The notes: generated from the sequence alone by a model not told the origin. A stretch of 64,000 nt of DNA from Streptomyces venezuelae (GCF_008642335.1 NZ_CP029191.1:2108001-2172000); one strand, 5' to 3'. Numbered from the stretch's first letter, positions 52,357 through 61,379 are shown. Numbers and translations: made by a program.

Positions 52357-52782
52357 TCACCCCTCGTGGTGACCGTGGTGGTTCCCGCCGTGCCTCCCCG
52401 CGGCGTCCACCACGGTCCCGCCGAGGCGGTCGTGGAGCGCCGCGATGTCGTCGGCGGCGCCGACCGCCACCCAACTGCTGCCGCCGACGAGGTACGTACC
52501 GCCGTAGTCGTTCGCCTCGTCGAGCCATTCGGCCTGGCCACGGGCGTTTGTAAAGGTTACGAGCACGTAGCGCCGGGCACCGTTCTGACAGGTGGCCTGG
52601 CGCAGCTCCGCCGCGTCCGTCCGGACGTCCGGCCTGCACCCCGCCTCGGCCGCCAGCTGCTCAAGGCTGCCGCTCGCCGTGCGTGGTGTGCCGTCACCCC
52701 CCGAGCCGCATCCCATCACCATCATCAGGGCTCCCGCAGCCATGCCCGAAAGCGCGTACCGCGCCGCACCGACCGTCCTCAT
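52357..52782 (-). CDS. small lipoprotein of unknown function
   Basis: A 141-residue protein. The signal peptide ends in a lipobox-like MMVMGCGSGGD, acylated Cys at about residue 25. The mature part has two further cysteines (AGCRPD and ATCQNG) that may pair, strands YVLVTFTNARGQAEWLDEAN, and a His-rich tail HGGNHHGHHEG that could bind metal. No family is recognised. It is convergent with the DUF1996 gene, 21 bp away, and divergent from the GH89 gene. Confidence 0.78.
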   Translation of the reverse strand: MRTVGAARYALSGMAAGALMMVMGCGSGGDGTPRTASGSLEQLAAEAGCRPDVRTDAAELRQATCQNGARRYVLVTFTNARGQAEWLDEANDYGGTYLVGGSSWVAVGAADDIAALHDRLGGTVVDAAGRHGGNHHGHHEG

Positions 52783-52896
52783 CGTCGTCCCACCAGCCTC
52801 TTCCGGCGAGTTCGACTCGCCTGTCTCGTATGCACCGTTGTTGGCGGTCGGCCGCCCGGATACCGTGCGCCGCAGCCTTCACCCCAGGGGGTACAC

Positions 52897-55800
52897 ATGT
52901 CCGAACCGTCCAGACGCACCGTGCTAGGCACCGCGGGGGCCCTCGGTCTCGGCGCCGCGGTCGGCGGCTTACCGCTGCCGGCCCACGCCGCCGACGGGCC
53001 CGCGGGTTCCGTCGCGGGCCCCGCCTTCGATACGGATTCCGCGCGCTCGGCGCTCAACAGACTCCTGCCGCATCACGCGGAACAGTTCCGGCTCAGACTC
53101 CTGCCCGCCCGCGGCCGCGAGGACCGCTTCGAGGTCACCGGCACGACCGGCCGGATCGAGGTGTCCGGCACGACGCCCGCCGTGCTGCTCACCGGCGTCC
53201 ACTGGTACCTGAAGTACGTGTGCGGGGCCCACATCACCTGGAACGGCGACCAGCTCGACCTGCCGCGCAGGCTCCCCGCACCGGCACGGACCCTTGAGCG
53301 CAGCACCTCGCTCCCCCACCGGTTCGCCCTGAACGACACGAACGACGGGTACACCGCGCCCTACGCCGACTGGACGTACTGGGAGCGGATGATCGACGTC
53401 CTCGCGCTGCACGGGTGCAACGAAGTCCTCGTCATCGCGGGCGCCGAGGCGGTGTACCGGAAGGTGCTCACCGAGTTCGGCTACTCCGACGCCGAGGCCA
53501 GGGCGTGGCTGCCCGCGCCCTCGCACCAGCCCTGGTGGCTGCTGCAGAACCTCTCCGGGTACGGCGGGCCGCTCTCCGACCAACTCATCGCGGACCGGGT
53601 CGCGTTGGGGCGGCGCATCGTGCGGCGGCTGCGCGACCTCGGGATCGCGCCGGTCCTGCCCGGCTACTACGGCCATGTGCCCGACGGATTCGTCGAGCGC
53701 AACGGCGGGGACGCGCGCGTCGTCCCGCAGGGCGTCTGGCACGGGTTCAAGCGGCCCGACTGGCTCGACCCGCGGACCTCGGCGTTCGCGAAGGTCGCCG
53801 CCGCCTTCTACCGCCACCAGGAAGACCTCTTCGGCCCCGCCGACCTCTTCAAGATGGACCTGCTGCACGAGGGCGGCACCGCGGGCGACGTGCCCGTCCC
53901 GGCGGCGGCGCGCGGCGTGGAGGCGGCCCTGCGCAAGGCACGGCCGGACGCCACGTGGGTGATCCTCGGCTGGGAGGCCAACCCGCTGCCCGCGCTGCTC
54001 GACGCCGTCGACAAGAAGCGGATGCTGATCGTCGACGGCGTCTCCGACCGGTACGCGAAGGAGCCGGACCGGGAGAAGGACTGGGGCGGCACCCCGTACG
54101 CCTTCGGGACCATCCCCAACTTCGGCGGCCGCACGACGATCGGCGCCCGCACCCACCTGTGGAACGAGCGGTTCTTCGCCTGGCGCGACAAGGCGGGCAG
54201 CGCCCTGACCGGCACCGCGTTCATGCCCGAGGCCACGGACCGCGACCCCGCCGCCTTCGAGCTCTTCTCCGAGCTGGCGTGGACGAAGGCGCCGGTGGAC
54301 CGGGCCGCCTGGTTCTCCTCGTACGCCGACTTCCGGTACGGCGGCCGTGACGCCGACGCGCGGTCCGCGTGGCGCACCCTGAACGCGACCGCCTACCAGC
54401 ACACCGCCGTCGAACGCAGCGACCCGCACGACTCGCTCTTCGCCGCGCGCCCCGACCTCGCGGCGGCCCGCGCCGCCGAGTACGCGCCGCGCGCGCTCAC
54501 CTACGACCCCGCACGGTTCGACGCCGCGCTCACCGGGCTCCTGGGCGTGGCCGGCTCGCTGCGGGACAGCGCCGCCTACCGCCACGACCTGGTCGACGTC
54601 GCCCGGCAGGCCCTCGCCCACCGCAGCCGCCAGCTCCTGCCGCAGCTGCGGACGGCGTACGAACGGGGGGACCAACGGACCTTCGGCACGCTCGCGGAGC
54701 TGTGGCTGCGGCTGATGCGGCTCTCGGACGAGGTGACGGGCACGCACACCGCGTTCCTCCTCGGCCCGTGGACCGCGGCCGCCCGCCGCATGGGGACGAC
54801 CGAGGCGGAACGCGCCGAGTTCGAGCGGACCGCCAAGGTCCTGATCACCGTGTGGGGCGAGCGCGCCACGGCCGACCCGGGCCGGCTGCACGACTACGGC
54901 AACCGCGAATGGCACGGCCTCGTCGCCGACTTGTACCTGCCGCGCTGGCAGACGTGGCTCGACGAGCTGGCCGACGCCCTCGCGGCGGGGCGCGAACCGA
55001 AGCCGGTGGACTGGTTCGCGCTGGAGGAGAAATGGACGCGGGAGCGCAAGGACTATCCGCAGCGCCCGCAGGGAGCCTCCTCGTACCGCGTCGCCTCCCG
55101 CGTCCGCGACGTCCTGGCACGGGCGCCCTACCAGGGCAGCCTGGAGGTCACCGCCGACCCGCCCGCGATCCCGCCCGCCGGTCGCTCCCGCCTGACGGCG
55201 TCCTTCCGCAACGTCAACGGCCTCCGCGCAACGGGCCGCGTCGACTTCGCGTTGACGGGCATCGACGCGGAACCGACGGGACCCGTGTCCCTGCCACGCG
55301 TGCCTCCCGCGGGCACGGGGAAGGTCACGTGGCGGGCCGCCGCCCCGGACACCCCGCTGGACCGGCCGCTGCGCCCGCTGCCCTACGAGATCACGGTCCG
55401 GTACGGGCCCGCGGGCGAGCGCCGGGTGCGGGCCGTCCACGAGGGCGTGCTGTACGAGGCGGGCCCGGTCGACGACGCGTGGAGCTCGTACACGAACAAC
55501 GCCGCGGTGTTCGGGCAGTTGGGAGAGCGGTACGCGATCGACGGGGGCGGCGCCGACCTGTGGAAGGGCACGGCGGAGTTCGGGACGCTGTACCGCAAGG
55601 AGGCGCTGCGCGACGGGGTGTCCGTGACGGTGCGGGTCGACCGGCAGGCGGACACGGGCCCGTGGGCCAGGGCGGGCCTCATCGCCCGCAACGCCCTCGC
55701 CACCCCGCTGTCCCGGGGCTTCGTCGACCTGGCCGTGACGCCGTCCAACGGAGTCGTCCTCTCCTACGACACGAACGGGGACGGCACGCTCGACACGTAC

Positions 55801-56028
55801 AAACGCATCACGGGCCTCACGGCTCCGGTGCTGCTCCGGCTCTCCCGTGCCGGGGACTCCTTCACGGGCGCGTGCTCGACGGACGACGGCGCGACGTGGC
55901 GGACGGTGGCGACGGTCCCGGTGCCGGGCGCTGCGGCCGCGCAGGACGTGGGGCTGTTCATGAGCGCGACGAACGGGGGTGACGGGGCCCGCGGGACGGT
56001 GGAGTTCAGCGGGTGGAAGCTGGGGTAG
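52897..56028 (+). CDS. GH89 alpha-N-acetylglucosaminidase (NAGLU-like), Tat-exported
   Basis: A 1043-residue protein. The twin-arginine signal SRRTVLGTAGALGLGAAVGG ends near PAHAAD. The small N-terminal domain (about 45-125) and catalytic barrel (about 126-480) follow GH89: HWYLKYVCGAHITWNG, HGCNEVLVIAGAEAVYRKVL, HQPWWLLQNLSGYGGPLSD, DLLHEGGTAGDV and WVILGWEANPLPALL. A helical domain follows, then a 260-residue beta-rich C-terminus (about 740-1043) with a laminin-G/NPCBM-like look. It should release terminal alpha-GlcNAc from glycans outside the cell. The GTG/ATG context and the Tat motif support ATG at 52897. Confidence 0.9.
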   Translation: MSEPSRRTVLGTAGALGLGAAVGGLPLPAHAADGPAGSVAGPAFDTDSARSALNRLLPHHAEQFRLRLLPARGREDRFEVTGTTGRIEVSGTTPAVLLTGVHWYLKYVCGAHITWNGDQLDLPRRLPAPARTLERSTSLPHRFALNDTNDGYTAPYADWTYWERMIDVLALHGCNEVLVIAGAEAVYRKVLTEFGYSDAEARAWLPAPSHQPWWLLQNLSGYGGPLSDQLIADRVALGRRIVRRLRDLGIAPVLPGYYGHVPDGFVERNGGDARVVPQGVWHGFKRPDWLDPRTSAFAKVAAAFYRHQEDLFGPADLFKMDLLHEGGTAGDVPVPAAARGVEAALRKARPDATWVILGWEANPLPALLDAVDKKRMLIVDGVSDRYAKEPDREKDWGGTPYAFGTIPNFGGRTTIGARTHLWNERFFAWRDKAGSALTGTAFMPEATDRDPAAFELFSELAWTKAPVDRAAWFSSYADFRYGGRDADARSAWRTLNATAYQHTAVERSDPHDSLFAARPDLAAARAAEYAPRALTYDPARFDAALTGLLGVAGSLRDSAAYRHDLVDVARQALAHRSRQLLPQLRTAYERGDQRTFGTLAELWLRLMRLSDEVTGTHTAFLLGPWTAAARRMGTTEAERAEFERTAKVLITVWGERATADPGRLHDYGNREWHGLVADLYLPRWQTWLDELADALAAGREPKPVDWFALEEKWTRERKDYPQRPQGASSYRVASRVRDVLARAPYQGSLEVTADPPAIPPAGRSRLTASFRNVNGLRATGRVDFALTGIDAEPTGPVSLPRVPPAGTGKVTWRAAAPDTPLDRPLRPLPYEITVRYGPAGERRVRAVHEGVLYEAGPVDDAWSSYTNNAAVFGQLGERYAIDGGGADLWKGTAEFGTLYRKEALRDGVSVTVRVDRQADTGPWARAGLIARNALATPLSRGFVDLAVTPSNGVVLSYDTNGDGTLDTYKRITGLTAPVLLRLSRAGDSFTGACSTDDGATWRTVATVPVPGAAAAQDVGLFMSATNGGDGARGTVEFSGWKLG

Positions 56029-56077
56029 CCCCGGAAAAGGGAGTGACGGGCGGGGCGGGCGGTGCCAGGCTGGGGAC

Positions 56078-56581
56078 ATGGACGCGGATTGGAAGAAGCG
56101 GGTCGCCGAGGCCTGGGAGACGCTGGACTCCTACGAGGAGGACAGGGCCGAGGAGTTCCGCGAGGTGATCGACGGGCTCGTCGCGGAGTTGCCGCCCGGG
56201 CATCCCGTCGGGCTCTTCGAGCGGGCCTGCGCCTTCGACTCCACCGGCCACTCGGACCGCGCCGTGCCCCTGTACCAGGAGGCCCTGGACCGCGGCCTGG
56301 ACGGCTACCGCCGACGGCGCACGGCCGTCCAGCTCGCGAGTTCGCTCCGGAACGTGGGGCGGGCCGAGGAGGGCGTCGCCCTGCTCACCGCCGAACTGGA
56401 ACGGCCCGGCGACGAGTTGGACGACGCCGTGCGCGCCTGTCTCGCGCTGTGCCTCGCCGGCCTCGGCAGGGAGAGAGAGGGCCTCGCCCTCGTACTGGAA
56501 GCCCTCGCCCCGCACCTCCCCCGCTACCAGCGCTCCATGGCCCATTACGCCCGCGCACTCGTGGCGGACACCCCGGCATGA
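56078..56581 (+). CDS. tetratricopeptide-repeat protein
   Basis: A 167-residue helical protein. VGLFERACAFDSTGHSDRAV with PLYQEALDRGLDGYRRRRTA and the next pair (QLASSLRNVGRAEEGVALLT; ACLALCLAGLGREREGLALV) look like consecutive TPR units of the TPR_5 type. It has no signal peptide. It probably acts as a protein-binding scaffold; partner unknown. CAGGCT six bases before the ATG may be a weak -10 box for a leaderless transcript. It lies 49 bp after the GH89 gene. Confidence 0.82.
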   Translation: MDADWKKRVAEAWETLDSYEEDRAEEFREVIDGLVAELPPGHPVGLFERACAFDSTGHSDRAVPLYQEALDRGLDGYRRRRTAVQLASSLRNVGRAEEGVALLTAELERPGDELDDAVRACLALCLAGLGREREGLALVLEALAPHLPRYQRSMAHYARALVADTPA

Positions 56582-56616
56582 GGTGACCATCCGACGATTC
56601 GCTCGTTTTGTTGAAC

Positions 56617-58566
56617 GTGTCGTCGAATGTGCAGTCTCCGTCGAAGTCCCCGAAGTCCAGCCGCCCCACCCCGGTGGTCGACGTGGAGCAGGCCGAGGCC
56701 GCCCTCGTCGAGCACTACCCGCGGCTCGTCCGGCTCGCCTATCTGGTGCTGCCACCGAGCCTCGGCCGCAACCGCCGGGTCCTGACCGCCCACGCCCTCA
56801 CCCAGCGCGCCCTGCCGCGCAGCCGCAGAACGGGCGAGGCCGCCGTCCCCGGCCAGCGGGGAGGAGGTGGCGGCCAGGCCGGTGAGGGCGGCAAGGCGCG
56901 GCCCCTCGGTGACCCCGCCTACGCGTACATGCGGCTCCAAGTGCTGTGCGGCGCCCTCGACGCCGGTCTCCCCCTGCGGTGGAACGCCTGGCCCAAGCGC
57001 GCCCAGCTGCCGCCGCTGCTGCCGCAGGTGCGCGGGCTGCGGCTCTTCCCGCGCTCGGGAGGCGCCGACGAACTCGCCCTGGACCAGCGTCTTTCCGACC
57101 TGTCGGGCGCCGCCCGCGCCGCCTACGTCCTGCGGGGCCTCGAAGCGCTGGACGACGCCGATGTGTGCGCCGTGCTCGCCGCCGCCGGCTGCGACGACCC
57201 CGAGGACGCCCTGGACGAGGCCGACGAGGTCGAGGCGCGGTACGACCTGCTCGCGTCGCCCGAGTTCGACCCCTGCTCCCTGCAGGCGCGGCCGACCGAC
57301 CTGATGCGGCGCAGACAGCACATGAAGGCCGCGGGTGTCGCGGCCGCCGCCGTCCTGGTGTGCGGGGCGCTCCTCGGGCTGCCGGGCGACGGGTGGGGGC
57401 CGGACGGCGCCGCCGCGCCGCCCTACGCGCAGAACCCGGCCGGGCAAGCGGCTCTCGATCCCGGGCAGTTGACGACGGCGACCCCGCAGGCGTGGAAACG
57501 TTCCGCCCGGACCGACTTCTCCATGTGGCCCGCGCGCGGCGACCTCATCGGAGACAAGGGCCTGCTCCGGCGTGCCCTCGCCGTGTGGGCGCGCCCCGGC
57601 GAGTCCGTGCAGGTCTCCGCGACGCCGGGCACCGCGGCCGGGGCGCCGCCCGGACCCGCCCGGCTGCTCTACGCCGGAGAGGTCGACTCCGCGCGCGTGG
57701 TGCTGCTCTACGACGGACTGCGCATCGTGCGGTACGCCGAGCCGAAGGAGGGCACCGGCGGCGCGGCGCTCGACTTCGCCCGCGTGGACGGCGCGACCGG
57801 CACGGAGGCGAACGCCGTCGTCGTCGACCGCGCCGACGGCAACATCCGTTACCTCACCGCTCCGTGGATCAAGGCGGTCGGCGTGCAGGACCTGTTGAAG
57901 CCGGCCGCGAAGCCCGTCGCGCTGCGGCGCTCCGCCGACGGTGTCACCGACCCGTTCGCGGGCCCGGTGCAGACCGGCGCATGCACGTCGTGGAACGCGC
58001 TGCGGCTGCGCGACCACACCGGCGCCGTGCGGCTCACCACCGACCTCGGCGAGCTCGTCCCCGCCCACCTCACGGCGGGCCGCCCGCAGGCCCCGCGCGA
58101 GGCAGCGCCCGCGGAGTGGACGAAGTCCGCGTGCTCCCTCGCCACGGTCCGCTCGCACGGCGTCCGCTCCGTGAACGCGTGGACGTACGCCCGTCAGACC
58201 CTGCCCGAGGCCAACGGCACCGCCGACTGGGTCTGCACCCGCGCCGACACCTGGCGCGGCGAGGGCAGCCGCATCCTCGCCCAGTTCCAGACCGCCGACG
58301 GGCCCGTGGGCGCCGTCGCCGCCAAGGCCGAGGACACCCCCGCCTGCGGCAGCCGCGACCCGAAGGTCCTCGCGGGCGTCCTGTGGAAGTCACGGGCGGG
58401 CTCCTGGTACCTCCTGGGCGCGGGCAGCAAGAACGTCACGTCCATCACCGGGTCCGGCGGCGAGCGCACGGCGGGCAACGTCCTCGCCGTACGGACCGAG
58501 CGGACCGCGAAGGCGCGGCTCACCGGCGCGCTGGCCGACGGAACGAAGGTGAACACGCTCCGCTGA
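56617..58566 (+). CDS. membrane protein with ECF-sigma-like cytoplasmic half and extracytoplasmic domain
   Basis: About 649 residues. Residues about 17-60 (EAALVEHYPRLVRLAYLVLP) read like region 2 of an ECF sigma factor. Residues about 155-192 (LSGAARAAYVLRGLEALDDA, then VCAVLAAAGC) read like region 4. A single membrane helix at about 236-258 (AAGVAAAAVLVCGALLG) leads to a 390-residue outer domain with four or more cysteines and no recognised fold. Neither sigma region keeps the strong basic DNA-contact residues, so it may be a degenerate sigma tethered to the membrane. The start is uncertain: GTG 56617, GTG 56629 or TTG 56608. No clear ribosome site is seen. Confidence 0.72.
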   Translation: MSSNVQSPSKSPKSSRPTPVVDVEQAEAALVEHYPRLVRLAYLVLPPSLGRNRRVLTAHALTQRALPRSRRTGEAAVPGQRGGGGGQAGEGGKARPLGDPAYAYMRLQVLCGALDAGLPLRWNAWPKRAQLPPLLPQVRGLRLFPRSGGADELALDQRLSDLSGAARAAYVLRGLEALDDADVCAVLAAAGCDDPEDALDEADEVEARYDLLASPEFDPCSLQARPTDLMRRRQHMKAAGVAAAAVLVCGALLGLPGDGWGPDGAAAPPYAQNPAGQAALDPGQLTTATPQAWKRSARTDFSMWPARGDLIGDKGLLRRALAVWARPGESVQVSATPGTAAGAPPGPARLLYAGEVDSARVVLLYDGLRIVRYAEPKEGTGGAALDFARVDGATGTEANAVVVDRADGNIRYLTAPWIKAVGVQDLLKPAAKPVALRRSADGVTDPFAGPVQTGACTSWNALRLRDHTGAVRLTTDLGELVPAHLTAGRPQAPREAAPAEWTKSACSLATVRSHGVRSVNAWTYARQTLPEANGTADWVCTRADTWRGEGSRILAQFQTADGPVGAVAAKAEDTPACGSRDPKVLAGVLWKSRAGSWYLLGAGSKNVTSITGSGGERTAGNVLAVRTERTAKARLTGALADGTKVNTLR

Positions 58567-58635
58567 CCGAACGCCGACCGAACTCACCCGCGCAGACCCC
58601 TGTACCCCCGAACTACCCATCAGTACATTGACGCC

Positions 58636-59550
58636 ATGTCTAATACGCAGAGCCGGGCGCCCGAGCCCGTCGCGTCCGAGCACACAGCGCTCAAGGCACG
58701 CAACGTCTCCTTCTCCTGGGAGAGCACCCCGCTCCACTGGCTCCCGGACGACCCGTTCACCACGCACACCATCAACGTGCTGCACCTGCTGCTGCCCGCC
58801 GGCGAACGCTGGTTCGTGCACGTCTACAAGCAGGTCCTTCCGCTGATCCGCGACGAGCGGCTGCGCGAGGACGTCATCGGGTTCATCGGCCAGGAGGCCA
58901 TGCACGCGCAGGCGCACGACGAGGTCCTGCCGCACCTCAAGGAGCAGGGCCTCGACCCGACGCCGTACACCGCGCAGGTCGACTGGCTCTTCGAGAAGCT
59001 GCTCGGCGACCGCACGCTGCCGCCCGGCAAGGCGCGCCGCTGGTGGCTGATGGAGCGCGTCGCGATCATCGCGGCCATCGAGCACTACACCGCGTTCCTC
59101 GGCAACTGGGTCCTCAACGCCGAGGAGCTGGACCGCAGGGGCGCCGACCCCACCATGCTCGACCTGCTGCGCTGGCACGGCGCGGAGGAGGTCGAGCACC
59201 GCTCCGTCGCCTTCGAGCTGTTCATGCACGTCGACGGCGGCTACCGGCGCCGGGCCAGGACGTGGGCGACCGCGTTCACCGCGCTCGTCTTCCTCTGGCA
59301 GCGCGGGGCGCGGTTCTTCATGGCGAACGACCCGACGCTCACCGACGGCCGGGCCACCTTCAAGGACTTCCACCGCAGCGGCAAGGCGGGGACCCTGCCG
59401 TCCACCGGCGACATGATCCGCTCCATCCCGCGCTACCTCAGCCGGGCCTACCACCCCTCGCAGGAGGGCAGCACCGAGCAGGCCGTCGCCTACCTCGCCT
59501 CCTCGCCCGCGGCCGTCGCCGCGCTCGCCGCCGAGAAGGGGACCGCCTGA
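58636..59550 (+). CDS. ferritin-like diiron protein of the 'metal-dependent hydrolase' family (PF10118)
   Basis: A 304-residue helical protein. Candidate iron ligands are E87 and H90 in GQEAMHAQAHD, E140 and E149/H150 in MERVAIIAAIEHYTAFLG, and E184/E185/H188 in WHGAEEVEHRSVAFELF, forming two ExxH pairs of a carboxylate-bridged diiron site. The family is called metal-dependent hydrolase in databases, but the motif pattern is that of diiron oxygenases. A ferredoxin reductase gene begins one base after its stop, which supports a redox function. ATG at 58636. Substrate unknown. Confidence 0.85.
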   Translation: MSNTQSRAPEPVASEHTALKARNVSFSWESTPLHWLPDDPFTTHTINVLHLLLPAGERWFVHVYKQVLPLIRDERLREDVIGFIGQEAMHAQAHDEVLPHLKEQGLDPTPYTAQVDWLFEKLLGDRTLPPGKARRWWLMERVAIIAAIEHYTAFLGNWVLNAEELDRRGADPTMLDLLRWHGAEEVEHRSVAFELFMHVDGGYRRRARTWATAFTALVFLWQRGARFFMANDPTLTDGRATFKDFHRSGKAGTLPSTGDMIRSIPRYLSRAYHPSQEGSTEQAVAYLASSPAAVAALAAEKGTA

Positions 59551-59551
59551 C

Positions 59552-60622
59552 ATGCCCCGCATCCGCACCGTCGCCCTCGCCGCGGGCGCCGCGCTGCTCG
59601 CCCGGCGTGCCCTGCGCCGCCGCATCGCGGCCTCCCCGCTGTGGCCACTGCCCGCCCTGGAGGAGCCCGTCTCCGGGCAGCCGCGCTCCCGGGCGCTGCG
59701 GCTCCGCGTCGCCCGGCACGAGACGGTCGCCGAGGGCGTCGTCCAACTGCGCCTGGAAGGTGCCCGGTTGCCGGGCTGGGAGCCCGGCGCCCACCTCGAC
59801 CTCGTGCTGCCTTCGGGGCTCGTGCGGCAGTACTCGCTCTGCGGCGATCCCGAGGACACCTCCTCGTACACCGTCGCGACCCGCCTGATCGCGGCGGAAC
59901 AGGGCGGCAGGGGCGGCTCGCGCGAGGTGCACGAGCAGCTCCGCGAGGGCACCGTGGTCGAGGTGCGCGGGCCGCGCAACCGCTTCCCGCTGGCCGACGC
60001 GGCGTCGTACGTCTTCGTGGCGGGCGGCATCGGGATCACGCCGGTCCTGCCGATGCTGCGGGCCGTCGAGGCGGCGGGGGCGCCGTGGCGGCTGCTGTAC
60101 GGCGGGCGGTCGCGGGCGTCGATGCCGTTCCTCGAAGAGGTGGAGAAGCTCGGCGGCGCCGGGCGCGGGCGCGTCACCGTGGTCGCCGAGGACGAGGACG
60201 GGCTGCCGGACCTCGCCGCCTTCCTCGACGGGACGCCGCCCGGCGCGGCCGTCCACGTGTGCGGCCCCGAAGCTCTGATGGACGCCGTCGCCGCCGCCCT
60301 GCCCGACGGCTGCTCCCTCCACCTGGAAAGGTTCACGCCACGCACGTCCACCGACGGCAACACCGCTTTCGAGGTGGAACTGCGGCGCAGCGGACGTACG
60401 GTGGCGGTCGCCGCGGACACCACGGTGCTCGCCGCGGTCCGCGCGGAGCTGCCCGACACTCCGTACAGCTGTCGGCAGGGCTTCTGCGGAACGTGCCAAC
60501 AGCGCGTCGTGGAAGGGGAGATAGACCACCGCGACGAACTGCTCGGCGACGACGAGCGGGCCGACTCGATGCTCATCTGCGTCTCGCGGGCGCGCGGTGA
60601 ACGGCTCGTCCTCGACATGTGA
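59552..60622 (+). CDS. phthalate-dioxygenase-reductase-like ferredoxin reductase
   Basis: A 356-residue electron-transfer protein. Order of domains: hydrophobic N-terminal 30 residues that may anchor it, an FMN/FAD-binding barrel (WEPGAHLDLVLPSGLVRQYS), an NAD domain (VFVAGGIGITPVLPMLRAV; HVCGPEALMDAV), and a C-terminal plant-type [2Fe-2S] ferredoxin with C307, C312, C315 and C343 (SCRQGFCGTCQQRV, LICVSRA). It takes electrons from NAD(P)H to an oxygenase, most likely the diiron protein encoded one base upstream. A palindromic terminator follows. Confidence 0.92.
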   Translation: MPRIRTVALAAGAALLARRALRRRIAASPLWPLPALEEPVSGQPRSRALRLRVARHETVAEGVVQLRLEGARLPGWEPGAHLDLVLPSGLVRQYSLCGDPEDTSSYTVATRLIAAEQGGRGGSREVHEQLREGTVVEVRGPRNRFPLADAASYVFVAGGIGITPVLPMLRAVEAAGAPWRLLYGGRSRASMPFLEEVEKLGGAGRGRVTVVAEDEDGLPDLAAFLDGTPPGAAVHVCGPEALMDAVAAALPDGCSLHLERFTPRTSTDGNTAFEVELRRSGRTVAVAADTTVLAAVRAELPDTPYSCRQGFCGTCQQRVVEGEIDHRDELLGDDERADSMLICVSRARGERLVLDM

Positions 60623-60646
60623 GGCGGGCGCCGGGAACGGACACGG

Positions 60647-60668
60647 ACCGGCCGATAAAGGGGCCGGT
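60647..60668. terminator. inverted repeat between the reductase and tetR genes
   Basis: ACCGGCC at 60647-60653 pairs with GGCCGGT at 60662-60668. It could end the diiron-reductase transcript, or serve as an operator since it lies just ahead of the tetR -10 box. Confidence 0.5.
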
Positions 60669-60677
60669 TCCGCTCGG

Positions 60678-60683
60678 TAAGGT
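60678..60683 (+). promoter_or_regulatory. -10 box of a likely leaderless tetR transcript
   Basis: TAAGGT lies six bases before the ATG at 60690, with no ribosome site. Confidence 0.45.
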
Positions 60684-60689
60684 GTTCGC

Positions 60690-61379
60690 ATGACAACCGG
60701 GGTGCGCCGCAGGATGGGTGTCGAGGAGCGGCGGCAGCAGTTGATCGGGGTCGCGCTCGACCTGTTCAGCAACCGCTCGCCCGACGACGTGTCCATCGAC
60801 GAGATAGCAGCGGCCGCGGGCATCTCGCGTCCGCTGGTCTACCACTACTTCCCCGGCAAACTCAGCCTGTACGAGGCGGCGTTGCGCCGGGCGGCGGACG
60901 ACCTGGCGGGGCGGTTCGTGGAGCCCCGCGAGGGCCCGCCGGGGGCGCGGCTGCTGCGGGTCATGGGCCGCTTCTTCGCCTTCGTCGACGACCACGGGCC
61001 CGGCTTCTCGGCGCTGATGCGGGGCGGCCCCGCGGTCGGCTCCTCGACGACGAACGCGCTGGTCGACTCGGTGCGCCAGGCCGCGTACGAGCAGGTGCTG
61101 TTCCAGCTCGACGTCACCGAGCCCTCCGCCAGGCTCGAACTCGTCGTGCGGTCCTGGATCTCCCTCGCCGAGTCGACGGCGCTGATCTGGCTGGACGGCC
61201 GGCGCATCCCGCGCGCGGAGCTCGAGCTCCAGCTGGTGCACGACTTCGCCGCCCTCGCCGCGGTGAGCGCCGCCTACGACGAGGGCATGGCGACGCTGCT
61301 GCGCGAGGTCCTCGCCTCCGAGCCACCGGACGGCCCCTTCGCCGAACTCCTGGAACGGCTTGCGACACTGACCGCATGA
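60690..61379 (+). CDS. TetR family transcriptional regulator
   Basis: A 229-residue regulator. The DNA-binding domain is at about residues 14-60 (ERRQQLIGVALDLFSNRSPD; IDEIAAAAGISRPLVYHYFP; GKLSLYEAAL). The long C-terminal domain includes RSWISLAESTALIWLDGRR, common in TetR proteins near lipid and oxygenase genes. It follows the diiron/reductase pair on the same strand and is the first candidate for controlling it. Its stop overlaps the GNAT start in ATGA. Confidence 0.9.
   Translation: MTTGVRRRMGVEERRQQLIGVALDLFSNRSPDDVSIDEIAAAAGISRPLVYHYFPGKLSLYEAALRRAADDLAGRFVEPREGPPGARLLRVMGRFFAFVDDHGPGFSALMRGGPAVGSSTTNALVDSVRQAAYEQVLFQLDVTEPSARLELVVRSWISLAESTALIWLDGRRIPRAELELQLVHDFAALAAVSAAYDEGMATLLREVLASEPPDGPFAELLERLATLTA

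Noticed and set aside
52969..56079. Long minus-strand frame opposite the GH89 gene
   Set aside because: Same reason: Arg/Gly/Val-rich shadow sequence, and the plus strand has a Tat signal and GH89 motifs.
56608..58566. A functional ECF sigma factor
   Set aside because: The sigma-like regions lack strong basic DNA-contact residues and are fused to a membrane helix and outer domain, so I describe it only as sigma-like.
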